The notes: generated by a model not told the origin, from the sequence alone. A stretch of DNA of 64,000 bases from an uncultured Lachnospiraceae bacterium (GCA_910585605.1 CAJUFL010000010.1:1-64000), one strand, 5' to 3'; numbered from the stretch's first letter, positions 1-8,460 are shown. Translations and numbers: made by a program.

Positions 1-215
1 GGTAGCCTGCTTGCAGGATAGCCTCTTATGTACCGTTACGTTGGAATATTGAGTGAGTTGCCACTCCAACCCGAAGGGTTTTTAATAGTGGCAACGACTT
101 GCCGCCGAACAAAGAGAGGGGGCGTTACTTTAAGTGTCTTTCGTAGAACCCTATATCCATAGATTCCTGCGTCCGCCATCACCCGCCATGGAAGCGTCCC
201 CCTTCGTAAGATAGA
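1..215 (-). ncRNA. Structured non-coding RNA candidate (raiA-like?)
   Basis: The minus strand folds well. A 9-bp perfect stem (57-65 with 87-95) encloses a second hairpin, AACCC-GAA-GGGTT (68-80), and CCTGC-TT-GCAGG (6-17) pairs at the window edge. Long G-rich runs on the minus strand (about 100-210) complete a compact block directly after the stop of the zinc-ribbon gene at 223. A 66-codon minus-strand reading frame exists here, but it has no convincing ribosome-binding site and matches no family I know, so I treat it as non-coding. Size, strong structure and Clostridial context recall the raiA RNA, but I cannot align it here. The downstream end may lie outside the window. Confidence 0.45.
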
Positions 216-222
216 CAAGAAT

Positions 223-990
223 TTAACGAATTTCATCTATATTGCTGAAGGACCAGGCATGAATGTTGATTTCGATTACCGGAGTGCCGCAGTATTCGCA
301 GACTTTGGCACCAAGGGAGGAAAGCGGTGCTCCGCAGTTTGGACAGTTGACCCCTAGGGCATTGTCTAATTCATTTTCTATCAGGTTGCGGTCCTGGATA
401 TAGATCAGGTCGATATTGTATTTGGTCTGATATTTATATTCTCTGGAGCCTTCCTGTACCATAGAGGAATTGGCTGTATTGGTAATATAGTGATAACATT
501 CCAGAGCAGACTGAAAGGTGATGATACATCTGCCCTGCGTTTTTCTATATTGGCTGATTTCTGTCCGGTGTATCTTAATCTGGTCAAAATGTTCCCGTAA
601 ATCTTTTGCACAGAGCATCTGAATATGGTTTTCCAATTGGTTCTTTAATTCGCTATTACCGTCCTGCAATAAAGAGTGGCGGCGTTCGGTTATTGCTCGT
701 AAATAACAGGTCAATACATTTTCGGCACGTTCCTTCATTTCATCATATTGAAAATCCGGAAAATCAGAAACAATCTTTGGCAGAAGCAGGCTGGTCATGG
801 CAGAAACCGATTTTGGGGTTGCGGCATATTCCTGTTTCATCTGCTGTGCTGCTTTGGTAATATCAGATGTGCCAAACAAAGCACGGGAAACTTCTCTTGT
901 TTTGTTCCTGATATATGCAATTCCACAGTATATAGCGATAATGATTGCAAGAATCAGTATTAAAATTATGATAAAAGGTATGTATTTCAT
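223..990 (-). CDS. Membrane-anchored zinc-ribbon protein (YdjH-like)
   Basis: This 255-aa protein begins with a single hydrophobic segment (about residues 3-25). A helical, charged cytoplasmic region follows, and a C-terminal CPNC...CEYC zinc ribbon sits at about residues 216-237. It is the last gene of a minus-strand operon, 58 bp after the TFIIB-type zinc-ribbon gene and behind an SPFH gene. That order and the sizes resemble B. subtilis ydjI-ydjG-ydjH, where an SPFH protein and two membrane proteins help place PspA at stressed membranes (family knowledge). No PspA gene is seen here. A role in envelope stress is inference; the zinc ribbon and membrane segment are seen directly. Confidence 0.7.
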   Translation of the reverse strand: MKYIPFIIILILILAIIIAIYCGIAYIRNKTREVSRALFGTSDITKAAQQMKQEYAATPKSVSAMTSLLLPKIVSDFPDFQYDEMKERAENVLTCYLRAITERRHSLLQDGNSELKNQLENHIQMLCAKDLREHFDQIKIHRTEISQYRKTQGRCIITFQSALECYHYITNTANSSMVQEGSREYKYQTKYNIDLIYIQDRNLIENELDNALGVNCPNCGAPLSSLGAKVCEYCGTPVIEINIHAWSFSNIDEIR

Positions 991-1048
991 AATGCCTCCC
1001 GATAAAAGATTAGTAATTGACAGTTAATCTGTCGGTTTTTTATATATG

Positions 1049-2149
1049 CTAGTTCCATACACCAAGATAGTATAAAATTGCAATAACAGCAATGATACTT
1101 ACTACAGTGATAATTACTTTTGGAATGGAAATTGGTGTTTTACCTGCAACCTTTCCTGTCTGACCGTTCACCATAAACTGATAGACCTTATCATTGTATT
1201 TAAAGTTAGATATCCAGATGGGAAGTAACAGGTATTTGTATGTAATGTTACTATATTCTGTTCCGGTTTTCAGGCTGCGGACACGGTCAGCACGGTGTTC
1301 CTGCTTGATTTCATCAGAAATATGGCGGTTCAGCTTTTCCTTGATGGTGGTCATGGCATGATTCCATGCATCCTTTAGCCCCATGGAGTATCGCTCTGCA
1401 ACAAAGCCTGCAATATATTCGGGTTTATAAGATTTGTTGTTTTCCGTATCAAATGGTTCCAGTCTGCGGAGAATAGACATATCATGATTCTTGGAAGCAA
1501 GTACCAGTTCATCATTGATAAATTCCCTGTGCGTGCCGGAGGTTCTATGCCAGTCGGTTTCTGTATAGGTTTCACCCTTACTGTTTTTTCTGGTATGGTC
1601 AATACCGTATTCTCCCTGATAAGTAGAAAATGTATCCGCATCAAAGGTCCAGTATGGTAAATAAATGCCTTTGAAACGTTTTGGCTTGGCGCTGTCTTTG
1701 GCTAGTTTTGGACAGAACCATCTCCGCTTAATCCATTTTTGAAATAATTCAGAGGCCTGTTTATCACTGATGGAAAACGGAACGACACCGCCCGGAGCCA
1801 TGGTATCCTGGTCATTTGCATCCATAACCTGATTGGAACCGCAAAATGGACAGACAGCAGAAGTCTGCAATGCATCATAAATAGATTCTGCTCCACAGGC
1901 CTTGCAAAGCACTGTTTTGGTTTCCAAACCCCAGTTACAGTTAGAGGTATGCTCTGCTGCATAGAAGTCAAGTTCCTCCGCTTTTTTGGGGGATTCTTCC
2001 TGTATTTTAATGCTTTCCTCATAATCGCAATAGGGGCATTTCAGGTTGCCCGTAGCAGGGTCAAAATCCATAACACCGCCGCATTGGGGGCATTTTTTGT
2101 CGGTCTCCTCTTTTGTGCTTACGATATTCATATCGTTAAAATCGTCCAT
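1049..2149 (-). CDS. TFIIB-type zinc-ribbon membrane protein (YdjG-like)
   Basis: This 366-aa protein has an N-terminal zinc ribbon (CPQC near residue 20, CPYC near 39) and a second pair (CKAC, CPFC at about 80-105). A long soluble middle with several Trp-rich segments follows, and one C-terminal membrane helix ends at the last residue. I chose the ATG at 2149 because GGGAGGAG stands 8 bases before it. A longer frame to 2302 would read into the repeat unit and lacks a ribosome-binding site. It sits in one operon with the SPFH gene upstream and the zinc-ribbon gene downstream, like ydjG of the Bacillus membrane-stress operon. The function is inferred from that context only. Confidence 0.7.
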   Translation of the reverse strand: MDDFNDMNIVSTKEETDKKCPQCGGVMDFDPATGNLKCPYCDYEESIKIQEESPKKAEELDFYAAEHTSNCNWGLETKTVLCKACGAESIYDALQTSAVCPFCGSNQVMDANDQDTMAPGGVVPFSISDKQASELFQKWIKRRWFCPKLAKDSAKPKRFKGIYLPYWTFDADTFSTYQGEYGIDHTRKNSKGETYTETDWHRTSGTHREFINDELVLASKNHDMSILRRLEPFDTENNKSYKPEYIAGFVAERYSMGLKDAWNHAMTTIKEKLNRHISDEIKQEHRADRVRSLKTGTEYSNITYKYLLLPIWISNFKYNDKVYQFMVNGQTGKVAGKTPISIPKVIITVVSIIAVIAILYYLGVWN

Positions 2150-2174
2150 TTTTAATTCTCCTCCCTCGACAAAT

Positions 2175-2204
2175 GCCGGGTGTATTACTGAAGTAACACC
2201 CGGC
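2175..2204 (-). other. Strong intercistronic hairpin before the YdjG-like gene
   Basis: GCCGGGTGT pairs with ACACCCGGC (9 bp, extended by TAC/GTA) just upstream of the ribosome-binding site at about 2157-2164. It has no T-tract, so it is more likely an mRNA-stability or processing hairpin than a terminator. Confidence 0.6.
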
Positions 2205-2215
2205 AGATAATTTCC

Positions 2216-2403
2216 GCGGAAGGCATAAGCCAAGCTGGAATGCTTGCATTCCAATTTGGCGCCGCCCGCGAATGTGAGAAATTCGCAAAGCGTGTTTCTC
2301 ATCGTTTATGCGGAAGGCATAAGCCAAGCTGGAATGCTTGCATTCCAATTTGACGCCGCCCGCGAATGTGAGAAACCTGTAAAAAGAATTTCTCATTGTT
2401 TTG
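2216..2403. repeat. Two tandem copies of a 94-bp palindromic repeat
   Basis: Copy A runs 2216-2309 and copy B 2310-2403. They are nearly identical over the first 65 bases (one G/A change in the GGCGCC/GACGCC part) and diverge more in the last 25. Each unit holds a perfect GGAATGC-TT-GCATTCC hairpin and a second GAGAAA...TTTCTC stem, so either strand would fold into two stem-loops per unit. Both copies lie between the first and second genes of the SPFH operon. They look like a dispersed REP-type or small MITE-like element that has duplicated in place. Confidence 0.85.
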
Positions 2404-2431
2404 TTAAACTGCATATTAATAGATACAGTGA

Positions 2432-3805
2432 TTATTGGATATCATTTTCGTCAAATACATCTCCACATTCTGGACAGAATTTAGGTGGATTATGGGGATC
2501 CTCTGGCTGCCATCCGCATTTATCACAGCGGTATAAAGGTGCATCGGCAGGTTTTTTGGCACCACATTCCGGACAGAATTTCCCTTGATTAATTGCACCG
2601 CAGGAGCAGGTCCAGCCAGCTTTGGATTCCGGTTTTGGTGTACCACATTCTTGACAGAATTTTCCTTGATTAACGGCACCGCAGGAACAGGTCCAGGAAT
2701 CATTGCCTGCCGGAGTTTCGGAAGCAGGGCTGACCGGAGACGTAGGGGTTGGAGCGGTCGGAGTTGGATTTACCGGAGGGGTATTATTTTGCTGTTGTCC
2801 CATGGCAAACAAAGAGTTGGCATCCATGCCGCCAGCCTGATTTGCCATATTCATGCCGGCAAATGCCATCATAGGTCCGGTTGAAGTGTTGGAAGCAGCG
2901 GATTTCATAGCTTCTGCCTGTGCTCCGACTAAAGTAGCAGCAGCCATGTTTGGATTGCGGAAAACGGCAGTTTTTTGAAGATCTTTGATCATCTGCTCGT
3001 CTTCTTCGGACGCCTTAATGGTGTTTACGCCAAAGGAAACAATCTTGATACCTCTTAATTCCCCCCATTTCTCAGATAATACTTTGTTGAGGGCATCGGC
3101 AACCTCCATTGTATGTGCAGGAACCGCACTGTAGCGGATTCCCATGGCAGAAATCTGGGCGAAAGCCGGCTGCAAGGCTGTCATTAACTCTGTTTTTAAC
3201 TGACTGTCAATCTTGTCTCTGGTATATTCATCCGGGACATTGCCGCATACGTGTGTATAGAAAAGAATCGGATCAAAAATCTGATAAGAATATTCACCAT
3301 TACAGCGGACAGAGATATCCACATCCAGACCGATATTGGCATCCACTACACGGAACGGAACGGGATTGGCTGTGCCATATTTATTGCCCATGATTTCCTT
3401 TGTATTGAAGAAATATATTCTTTGATCTTTTCCTGTGTCACCGCCAAAGGTAAAACGTTTGCCAATGGTAGCGAATGTTTTTCCGATATTTTCTCCCAAA
3501 TCGCCACTGAGCAGGCTCGGTTCTGATGAAGTATCATATAAGAATTCACCTGCTTCGGCACAATATTCTACAACCTTGCCCTGGTCAACGATGATCATAC
3601 ATTGACCTTCATTTACGGCAACAACAGAACCGTTACTGATAATGTTGTCATTTCCTTTATTACTGGTTCCAAATTTACTGTTGTTTCTTCTTTGTCCTTT
3701 TACTACTAAAACATCATTTTCTAATGCTTCACAATAGAAGTATTCTTTCCACTGGTCCGCAGCAACCCCTCGGATTGCCCCTGAAATTGCCTTAATTAAT
3801 CCCAT
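2432..3805 (-). CDS. SPFH-domain protein with C-terminal zinc ribbons (YdjI-like)
   Basis: This 457-aa protein has an SPFH/flotillin-like core (about residues 20-300), a Met/Asn/Gln-rich linker with Pro-Thr repeats (about 310-365), and three C-terminal zinc ribbons. The first two are close copies of each other (WTCSCGA.NQGKFC.ECG). The third is CDKCGW...CPECG. SPFH proteins of this group scaffold membrane microdomains and recruit partners to the envelope. The ATG at 3805 follows AAAGGAG with good spacing. It is the first gene of the minus-strand operon and has a plausible promoter at 3857-3885. The repeated zinc ribbons suggest internal duplication. It was formerly labelled virion core protein in some annotations; I see no viral context here. 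Confidence 0.8.
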   Translation of the reverse strand: MGLIKAISGAIRGVAADQWKEYFYCEALENDVLVVKGQRRNNSKFGTSNKGNDNIISNGSVVAVNEGQCMIIVDQGKVVEYCAEAGEFLYDTSSEPSLLSGDLGENIGKTFATIGKRFTFGGDTGKDQRIYFFNTKEIMGNKYGTANPVPFRVVDANIGLDVDISVRCNGEYSYQIFDPILFYTHVCGNVPDEYTRDKIDSQLKTELMTALQPAFAQISAMGIRYSAVPAHTMEVADALNKVLSEKWGELRGIKIVSFGVNTIKASEEDEQMIKDLQKTAVFRNPNMAAATLVGAQAEAMKSAASNTSTGPMMAFAGMNMANQAGGMDANSLFAMGQQQNNTPPVNPTPTAPTPTSPVSPASETPAGNDSWTCSCGAVNQGKFCQECGTPKPESKAGWTCSCGAINQGKFCPECGAKKPADAPLYRCDKCGWQPEDPHNPPKFCPECGDVFDENDIQ

Positions 3806-3856
3806 ACAATTCTCCTTTTTACTATAAAAATGTTGTCATTTGGTTTGTGTGCCGCA

Positions 3857-3885
3857 ATATGATTGATGAAAAATAAATCGGTCAA
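3857..3885 (-). promoter_or_regulatory. Putative promoter of the SPFH operon
   Basis: On the minus strand TTGACC (3880-3885) and TCATAT (3857-3862) are 17 bases apart, about 50 bases upstream of the SPFH start codon. The -10 box is weak. Confidence 0.4.
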
Positions 3886-4143
3886 AACATGTCTCTCATT
3901 TTCTATGTATATGAAAGCGGAAACAAAATATTGCAGATATCACAATTATACCTTTTTAGTCGAAAAAAGTCTATCATTATTATGTGCTGCTACTGGCAGT
4001 TGCATATTGGGCAACAATAATCAGAAGGAAAGAAAAATCCATAAAAATAGATATAGTGTTTTGTCTGATAGACAGGTTTTCAAGAAAATATCATGCAGGA
4101 AATATAGTTGGATTTTTAAGATTATTTTAGTTAAATTTTTCTG
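3886..4143. other. Intergenic stretch, nothing recognised
   Basis: This AT-rich divergent region separates the minus-strand SPFH operon from the plus-strand PepSY gene. A 96-codon frame (3863-4153) has no ribosome-binding site and unusual composition; I do not count it as a gene. Confidence 0.5.
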
Positions 4144-4172
4144 TGGACAGTGATATTTCAGGATGATATAAT
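4144..4172 (+). promoter_or_regulatory. Putative promoter of the PepSY gene
   Basis: TGGACA (4144-4149) and TATAAT (4167-4172) are spaced by exactly 17 bases. They lie about 95 bases before the GTG start of the secreted PepSY protein. Confidence 0.65.
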
Positions 4173-4267
4173 AATATTGTCGTAGTATCAGGAAAATGGA
4201 AGTGAGGATGCATTTTCAGGATAGGAACTGTCAGTATGAAAGATTGGTTATAAAAGGAGGAATTATT

Positions 4268-5014
4268 GTGAAAATGAGAAAAATATTTACTATGTTTTTT
4301 ATGATGATTTGCTTTGTGGCAGCAGGGATTCTTTTATCTTCCACTAAGGCATATGCAGGGAAGATTACCAGTATCAGACAGGCTGAGAAAAAGGCATTAA
4401 AAAAAGTTAAAAATGCTGTTGTGACAGAAGTAGACGTGGATTATGAAAAGGGAACGATGGTTTACGAGATACAGCTTGTGAAAGGCACAAGGGAATATGA
4501 TATCACCTATCGTGCTTCCGATGGGAAAATGATTTCCTATGGATGGGAAGAATATAATGTTGATATATCTAGTAATAAGAAAATTATGAGTGAGAGCAAG
4601 TGCAAAAAGCTTGCACGGAAAAAGGTAAAAAAAGCCACGATTACCAGCATTCGCAGAAAGTATGATGACGGAGTTGTTATTTACAAGGTAAAGATGAAAC
4701 AGGGTAATAAAAAATATGAACTTAAGTTTCATGCAAGAACCGGTAAATTATTGGAGTATGAGTGGGAGATAGCAGTTAAGAAAACGAAGAAGAGTGAAAC
4801 ATATATCGGTGTGGACAAAGCAAAGAGCATTGCTCTTAAAAAAGTACCGGGTGCAGTTGTTGTGAAGGTAGAGTTTGACAAAGATGACGGAGTGCCTGTA
4901 TATGAAGTAGAACTGGTTAAGGATGAGTTTGAATATGAGATTAAAATTCATGCCAAGACAGGGAAGATATTAGAAATCGAACGTGACTACAACGATAAAT
5001 ATTATTATAATTAA
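4268..5014 (+). CDS. Secreted protein with three PepSY-type repeats
   Basis: This 248-aa protein has an N-terminal signal peptide (about residues 1-31, cleavage likely after AYA). Three homologous modules follow, each with an AxxxALKKV-like helix, a strand reading Y.V.L/M...EYEI/K and a final H/RA.TGK.LE/Y turn. That is the PepSY pattern, an inhibitor-like domain of secreted or membrane proteins. I start at GTG 4268 because AAAGGAGG ends 7 bases before it; ATG 4274 is the alternative. Lys content is very high. It is monocistronic, with its own promoter and a terminator at 5035-5075. The partner protease, if any, is not in the window. Confidence 0.8.
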   Translation: MKMRKIFTMFFMMICFVAAGILLSSTKAYAGKITSIRQAEKKALKKVKNAVVTEVDVDYEKGTMVYEIQLVKGTREYDITYRASDGKMISYGWEEYNVDISSNKKIMSESKCKKLARKKVKKATITSIRRKYDDGVVIYKVKMKQGNKKYELKFHARTGKLLEYEWEIAVKKTKKSETYIGVDKAKSIALKKVPGAVVVKVEFDKDDGVPVYEVELVKDEFEYEIKIHAKTGKILEIERDYNDKYYYN

Positions 5015-5034
5015 TGTAAAAATGCAGCAATTCG

Positions 5035-5075
5035 AAGCCGCCAAACGAGCAAATGAGCTTGCCTGGCGGCTTTGT
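5035..5075 (+). terminator. Hairpin terminator after the PepSY gene
   Basis: GCCGCCA (5037-5043) pairs with TGGCGGC (5064-5070) and is followed by a short T-run. Confidence 0.65.
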
Positions 5076-5147
5076 ATGTAGAGACTTTAGCTTGTTGACG
5101 ATATCCTTTTACGGGTGGCAGTAATTGTACAGGATAGGTGGAGATGT

Positions 5148-5579
5148 ATGATTAGAAGAGCAAAACAGGAGGATATTTCCCGGATTATGGAAATATGGCT
5201 GAATACCAATGTTAAAGCACATGATTTTATTGCAGTAGAATATTGGAAAAGGAATTATAAGATGGTGGAAGCCATGATGCATGACGCACAGATATATGTC
5301 TATGAAAGAGAAGGAATGATTTGTGGATTTGCGGGGGTAATGGGTAATTATATCGCAGGGTTATTTGTTGCTGAAGCCTTTCAGTCGGAGGGGATTGGAA
5401 AAGCCCTGCTCGACCATTTGAAAATGCAGCAGAAGGAATTGACGCTTCACGTATATAAGAAAAATGAAGGTGCTATAAAGTTCTATCTGAGAGAGGGATT
5501 TGTGAAAGAGTGTGAACAGATGGAAAATGAAAATCAGGCGATTGAATATGAAATGAGGTGGCATCAAAGCCCTGATTGA
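5148..5579 (+). CDS. GNAT-family N-acetyltransferase
   Basis: This 143-aa protein starts with the usual MIRRAKQEDISRIMEIW pattern of GNAT enzymes. An acetyl-CoA loop with the Q/R-x-x-G-x-G/A pattern (QSEGIGKALLDHL, about residues 81-93) follows, and then the typical AIKFYLREGF motif. It likely transfers an acetyl group from acetyl-CoA to a small molecule or protein amine; the substrate cannot be read from the sequence. I chose ATG 5148, with a GGTGGAG site upstream, over an in-frame GTG at 5115. The gene stands alone ahead of rlmD with the same orientation. Confidence 0.8.
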   Translation: MIRRAKQEDISRIMEIWLNTNVKAHDFIAVEYWKRNYKMVEAMMHDAQIYVYEREGMICGFAGVMGNYIAGLFVAEAFQSEGIGKALLDHLKMQQKELTLHVYKKNEGAIKFYLREGFVKECEQMENENQAIEYEMRWHQSPD

Positions 5580-5671
5580 ATTGGATTGCAAAAACAATAC
5601 AGAGTAGATATTGAAGAAACAGCATTGATATAAGCAGGAAATCAATCATCACAGCAGAATTCATATAGGAA

Positions 5672-7408
5672 ATGAGGATAAAGAATAACAGTATGGGATT
5701 AGAGAAGAATCAGGAATACGAAATAACAATAGAAGATATGGGAAATGAAGGGGAAGGTATCGGGCATATTGACGGCATGGCAGTCTTTGTAAAAGACACT
5801 GCACCCGGTGATGTGGCAAGGATTAAGATTATCAAGGTAAAGAAAAACTATGCCTATGGAAGATTGATGGAATTAACCTGTCCCTCTCCATACCGTGTGA
5901 AGCCCATCTGTCCTCATGCCCGAAGGTGCGGGGGCTGTACCATGATGCATGTGAGTTATGAAAGACAGCTTACATGGAAGCAGAGTAAGGTAAAGAACTG
6001 CCTGCAAAGGATAGGCGGCATTGCTGATGTGGAAGAGAAAATGGAACCGATTATCGGAATGAAAGAGGTTGATATTCCGGCAGCTGTAGATAAGGCAGAT
6101 GCTTTGGATTTAGACGGCAAGGGGACACCAAAAGGGGAGAGCTTTGATGGAGAAAATGAAAATTTTCCGGCAATCCGCTACCGGAATAAGGCACAGTTTC
6201 CAGTACGAAGGGATAAAGAGGGAAAGCTTGTCATTGGATTTTATGCAGGGAGAACCCATTCTGTGATTGATACAGACATCTGCTATCTTCAGGATGAAGT
6301 GAATGATGAGATTATAAAGAGACTCCGTAGATTTATGGAACAGTATGCAGTGGAAGCTTATGATGAGGAGCAGCATACAGGGTTAGTGCGGCATGTTTTG
6401 ACCCGGGTGGGAAGAAAGACAGGTGAAGTTATGGTCTGTCTTGTGATCAATGGGGATGAACTGACCGGAAGATATCAAAGTAAGATGTCTGAAAATGAAG
6501 AAAAGGAATCAGCGGGCAAGAACGGGCTTGCTCCATTCGGGGAAAATAAAAGTACACAGAGTGGAAAAGCTAATCCAAAATGGCAATTCATAAATGTTGA
6601 ACAGGAATTGGTAGAATATATGATGGATATTCCCGGTATTACAAGCATTTCCGTTAATGTGAATAAGGAGAGGACTAACCGGATTCTTGGACAACACTGC
6701 CGTACAATATGGGGAGTGGATTATATTACCGATTATATAGGGGATGTAAAATATCAAATTAGTCCGTTATCCTTTTATCAGGTAAATCCCGAGCAGACGG
6801 AAAAGCTATATAAAAAGGCACTGGAATATGCAGATTTACATGGAAACGAGATTGTCTGGGATCTTTATTGCGGAATTGGAACCATTTCGCTGTTTCTTGC
6901 TCAAAAGGCAAAAAAGGTACGTGGTGTGGAAATCGTTCCCGAGGCAATTGAGGATGCCAGAAGGAATGCCAGGATAAACGGTATCAGCAATGTGGAATTT
7001 TTTGTGGGGAAAGCGGAGAAAGTCCTGCCGGAGCAATACGAGAAGACAGGGGAATATGCGGATGTGATTGTGGTTGACCCGCCGAGAAAGGGATGTGACG
7101 CAGTTGCCATCGAGACAATGATAAAAATGGCACCGAATAGGATTGTTTACGTGAGCTGTGATCCTGCAACGCTGGCAAGGGATGTGAAGATGCTGGCGGC
7201 AGCGGGATATGAGGTGGAGAAAGTCTGTGCGGTGGATCAGTTCAGTCATGGGGGGCATGTGGAGACGGTAGTTCAGTTGGTCAACATCGGCGTAAAGCCC
7301 GATTATACGGTGCGTTTGGAGGTTGATGTGGATGAATTCTACAAGACCGTAGGCGAAGAAAAGAGACACTTCGTTAAGCCTGACCAGAAGAATAAGAAAG
7401 ACAAGTAA
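5672..7408 (+). CDS. rlmD: 23S rRNA (uracil-5-)-methyltransferase RlmD/RumA
   Basis: This 578-aa enzyme methylates C5 of a conserved uridine in 23S rRNA using S-adenosylmethionine. The sequence shows an N-terminal TRAM RNA-binding domain (about 10-70), the iron-sulfur Cys motif CPHARRCGGC (about 85-95), the SAM-binding WDLYCGIGTIS (about 395), the VDPPRKGC motif and the catalytic Cys in YVSCDPATLARD. It carries two acidic or low-complexity insertions (about 130-165 and 270-300), unusual for the family. After the conserved HGGHVETVV end, about 40 residues of charged tail follow. An element with conjugation genes starts directly downstream, and rumA 3' ends are known ICE targets, so the tail may have been exchanged by integration. 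ATG 5672 is used; ATG 5693 is possible. Confidence 0.93.
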   Translation: MRIKNNSMGLEKNQEYEITIEDMGNEGEGIGHIDGMAVFVKDTAPGDVARIKIIKVKKNYAYGRLMELTCPSPYRVKPICPHARRCGGCTMMHVSYERQLTWKQSKVKNCLQRIGGIADVEEKMEPIIGMKEVDIPAAVDKADALDLDGKGTPKGESFDGENENFPAIRYRNKAQFPVRRDKEGKLVIGFYAGRTHSVIDTDICYLQDEVNDEIIKRLRRFMEQYAVEAYDEEQHTGLVRHVLTRVGRKTGEVMVCLVINGDELTGRYQSKMSENEEKESAGKNGLAPFGENKSTQSGKANPKWQFINVEQELVEYMMDIPGITSISVNVNKERTNRILGQHCRTIWGVDYITDYIGDVKYQISPLSFYQVNPEQTEKLYKKALEYADLHGNEIVWDLYCGIGTISLFLAQKAKKVRGVEIVPEAIEDARRNARINGISNVEFFVGKAEKVLPEQYEKTGEYADVIVVDPPRKGCDAVAIETMIKMAPNRIVYVSCDPATLARDVKMLAAAGYEVEKVCAVDQFSHGGHVETVVQLVNIGVKPDYTVRLEVDVDEFYKTVGEEKRHFVKPDQKNKKDK

Positions 7409-7452
7409 AACGCTGATATTTAAGGCATCGGAAAAGAGAATATATTTATAAG

Positions 7453-7499
7453 AGACCTGATTATGATACCAAAAAGGTATTGTAGTCAGGTCTTTTTTG
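7453..7499 (+). terminator. Strong terminator after rlmD
   Basis: AGACCTGATT pairs with AGTCAGGTCT around an inner ATACC/GGTAT stem and ends in TTTTTTGTTTT. Confidence 0.85.
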
Positions 7500-7527
7500 T
7501 TTTCGCAGAAAGGAGGAAAATATTGAG

Positions 7528-7608
7528 ATGAGAATCGCATTTTGGGACTTAAGAGCACCACCATCATTTGGTGGAAACAGCCACCATTACAGTGTTTTAC
7601 AGCTTTAA
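7528..7608 (+). CDS. 26-aa small ORF at the left end of the element
   Basis: The frame reads MRIAFWDLRAPPSFGG... and stops at TAA 7606-7608. An excellent AAAGGAGG site stands just before it. It lies between the rlmD terminator and the structured RNA region. I recognise no family. It could be a leader peptide, a fragment of a longer host gene cut by integration, or chance. Confidence 0.35.
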   Translation: MRIAFWDLRAPPSFGGNSHHYSVLQL

Positions 7609-7639
7609 GACCTGTATGATAAGATAGGTGCAACAAATA

Positions 7640-8145
7640 AATCTGATGGTTGTGGTTTGCATCAGCGGTCAGGTTTCATATCACCCACGAAGTTGGAAAG
7701 CTCCGGTATGTTTTCGGACAGTAATCAGTCGAAGATTTGCCATGTGTACCGAAGGACTGAGAAGTGAAGGTCAAGCGAATCACGGACACTTCATAATGAA
7801 GTGAGCACAAGTTGCTAATATGGCGGAGTGATAATAACCCACGGAGGGATAGAAGATATTCCTTATCCTCGAAATGGCATGAGAGGAGATCGTCGTGATA
7901 AACGGCGTCGTGAACACGAAAGTGTCAATGGATGGCAAAGCCATCGCCATGAGATGTCGAACATTTTTTGGTAGTGGGTCCTATGTGTACGGGCGTAAGA
8001 GGGACTGGAGACAGTCAGAGGTACACCTACATAACCGCATCAGGTTATGAATCATGCAGGAGACTGTAGTCTGCATCATCTGGATTTGGGTATCCCGAGC
8101 TTAAATCTAAATCATCTGTACGGGCAGGATTCCTGCAAGAAGGGA
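7640..8145 (+). ncRNA. Large structured RNA candidate, about 500 nt
   Basis: No gene covers 7609-8156, yet the stretch is packed with local hairpins. They include CTGATG/CATCAG (7643-7665), CACTTCA-TAA-TGAAGTG (7787-7803), ACAC-GAAA-GTGT (about 7916), GATGGC-AAA-GCCATC (about 7931) and a GTGTAC/GTACAC stem enclosing GACTG-GAGA-CAGTC (about 7986-8028). ATAACC/GGTTAT, ATGCAG/CTGCAT, GGG-TAT-CCC inside GATTT/AAATC, and GCAGG-ATT-CCTGC (about 8124) follow. At least two loops are GNRA tetraloops. This density is typical of ribozyme-like or ornate large RNAs such as group II intron domain I or ROOL-type RNAs. I could not find a group II domain V or a reverse transcriptase, so the class is open. It could also act as the 5' leader or centromere region of the parMR genes. 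Confidence 0.5.
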
Positions 8146-8156
8146 GAGAGCCTTAG

Positions 8157-8459
8157 ATGAGTGGTGTAGGTGGCAAAGAGAGACAGCTTATAAACTGTGA
8201 ATGGCTGGATAGTATAGTGAAATTCAAAGCACATTTTGGCTGTCATGATTGCATGTATAAGGATGAAAGCCGTATATGTTTTACTAATTGCGAATGCAGG
8301 GTAGCCGGTTATCCCGAGACCGGTGTTGCCATGAAGAGTGATTACGGAGAATGTGAGGGCTGTCCTTACGGCAACGGTACAGGAACCTGCTTTGGATTTT
8401 GCATCAGAGCCATTCTTAATGAATATAGACCGAGATCGGTCAGGAATGGAGGAAAATAA
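8157..8459 (+). CDS. Cys-rich 100-aa protein of unknown function
   Basis: The protein has ten cysteines, several in CxxC or CxC pairs (CHDC, CEC, CEGC), in a small acidic-basic mixed sequence without a membrane segment. It is probably a metal-binding protein. The ribosome-binding site is weak (GGGAGAGAGCC). It follows the structured RNA region directly and ends one base before the GTG start of parM, so it is likely the first gene of the partition operon. I do not recognise a family. A regulator or nucleic-acid-binding zinc protein would fit the position, but this is a guess. Confidence 0.65.
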   Translation: MSGVGGKERQLINCEWLDSIVKFKAHFGCHDCMYKDESRICFTNCECRVAGYPETGVAMKSDYGECEGCPYGNGTGTCFGFCIRAILNEYRPRSVRNGGK

Positions 8460-8460
8460 G

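Noticed and set aside
36..236. 66-aa minus-strand protein
   Set aside because: No ribosome-binding site and the DNA folds strongly; better explained as an RNA gene.
3863..4153. 96-aa plus-strand ORF
   Set aside because: No ribosome-binding site, odd composition, and it overlaps the control region between divergent genes.
7640..8145. Complete group II intron
   Set aside because: No reverse transcriptase, no recognisable domain V and no standard GTGCG start; kept only as a structured RNA candidate.
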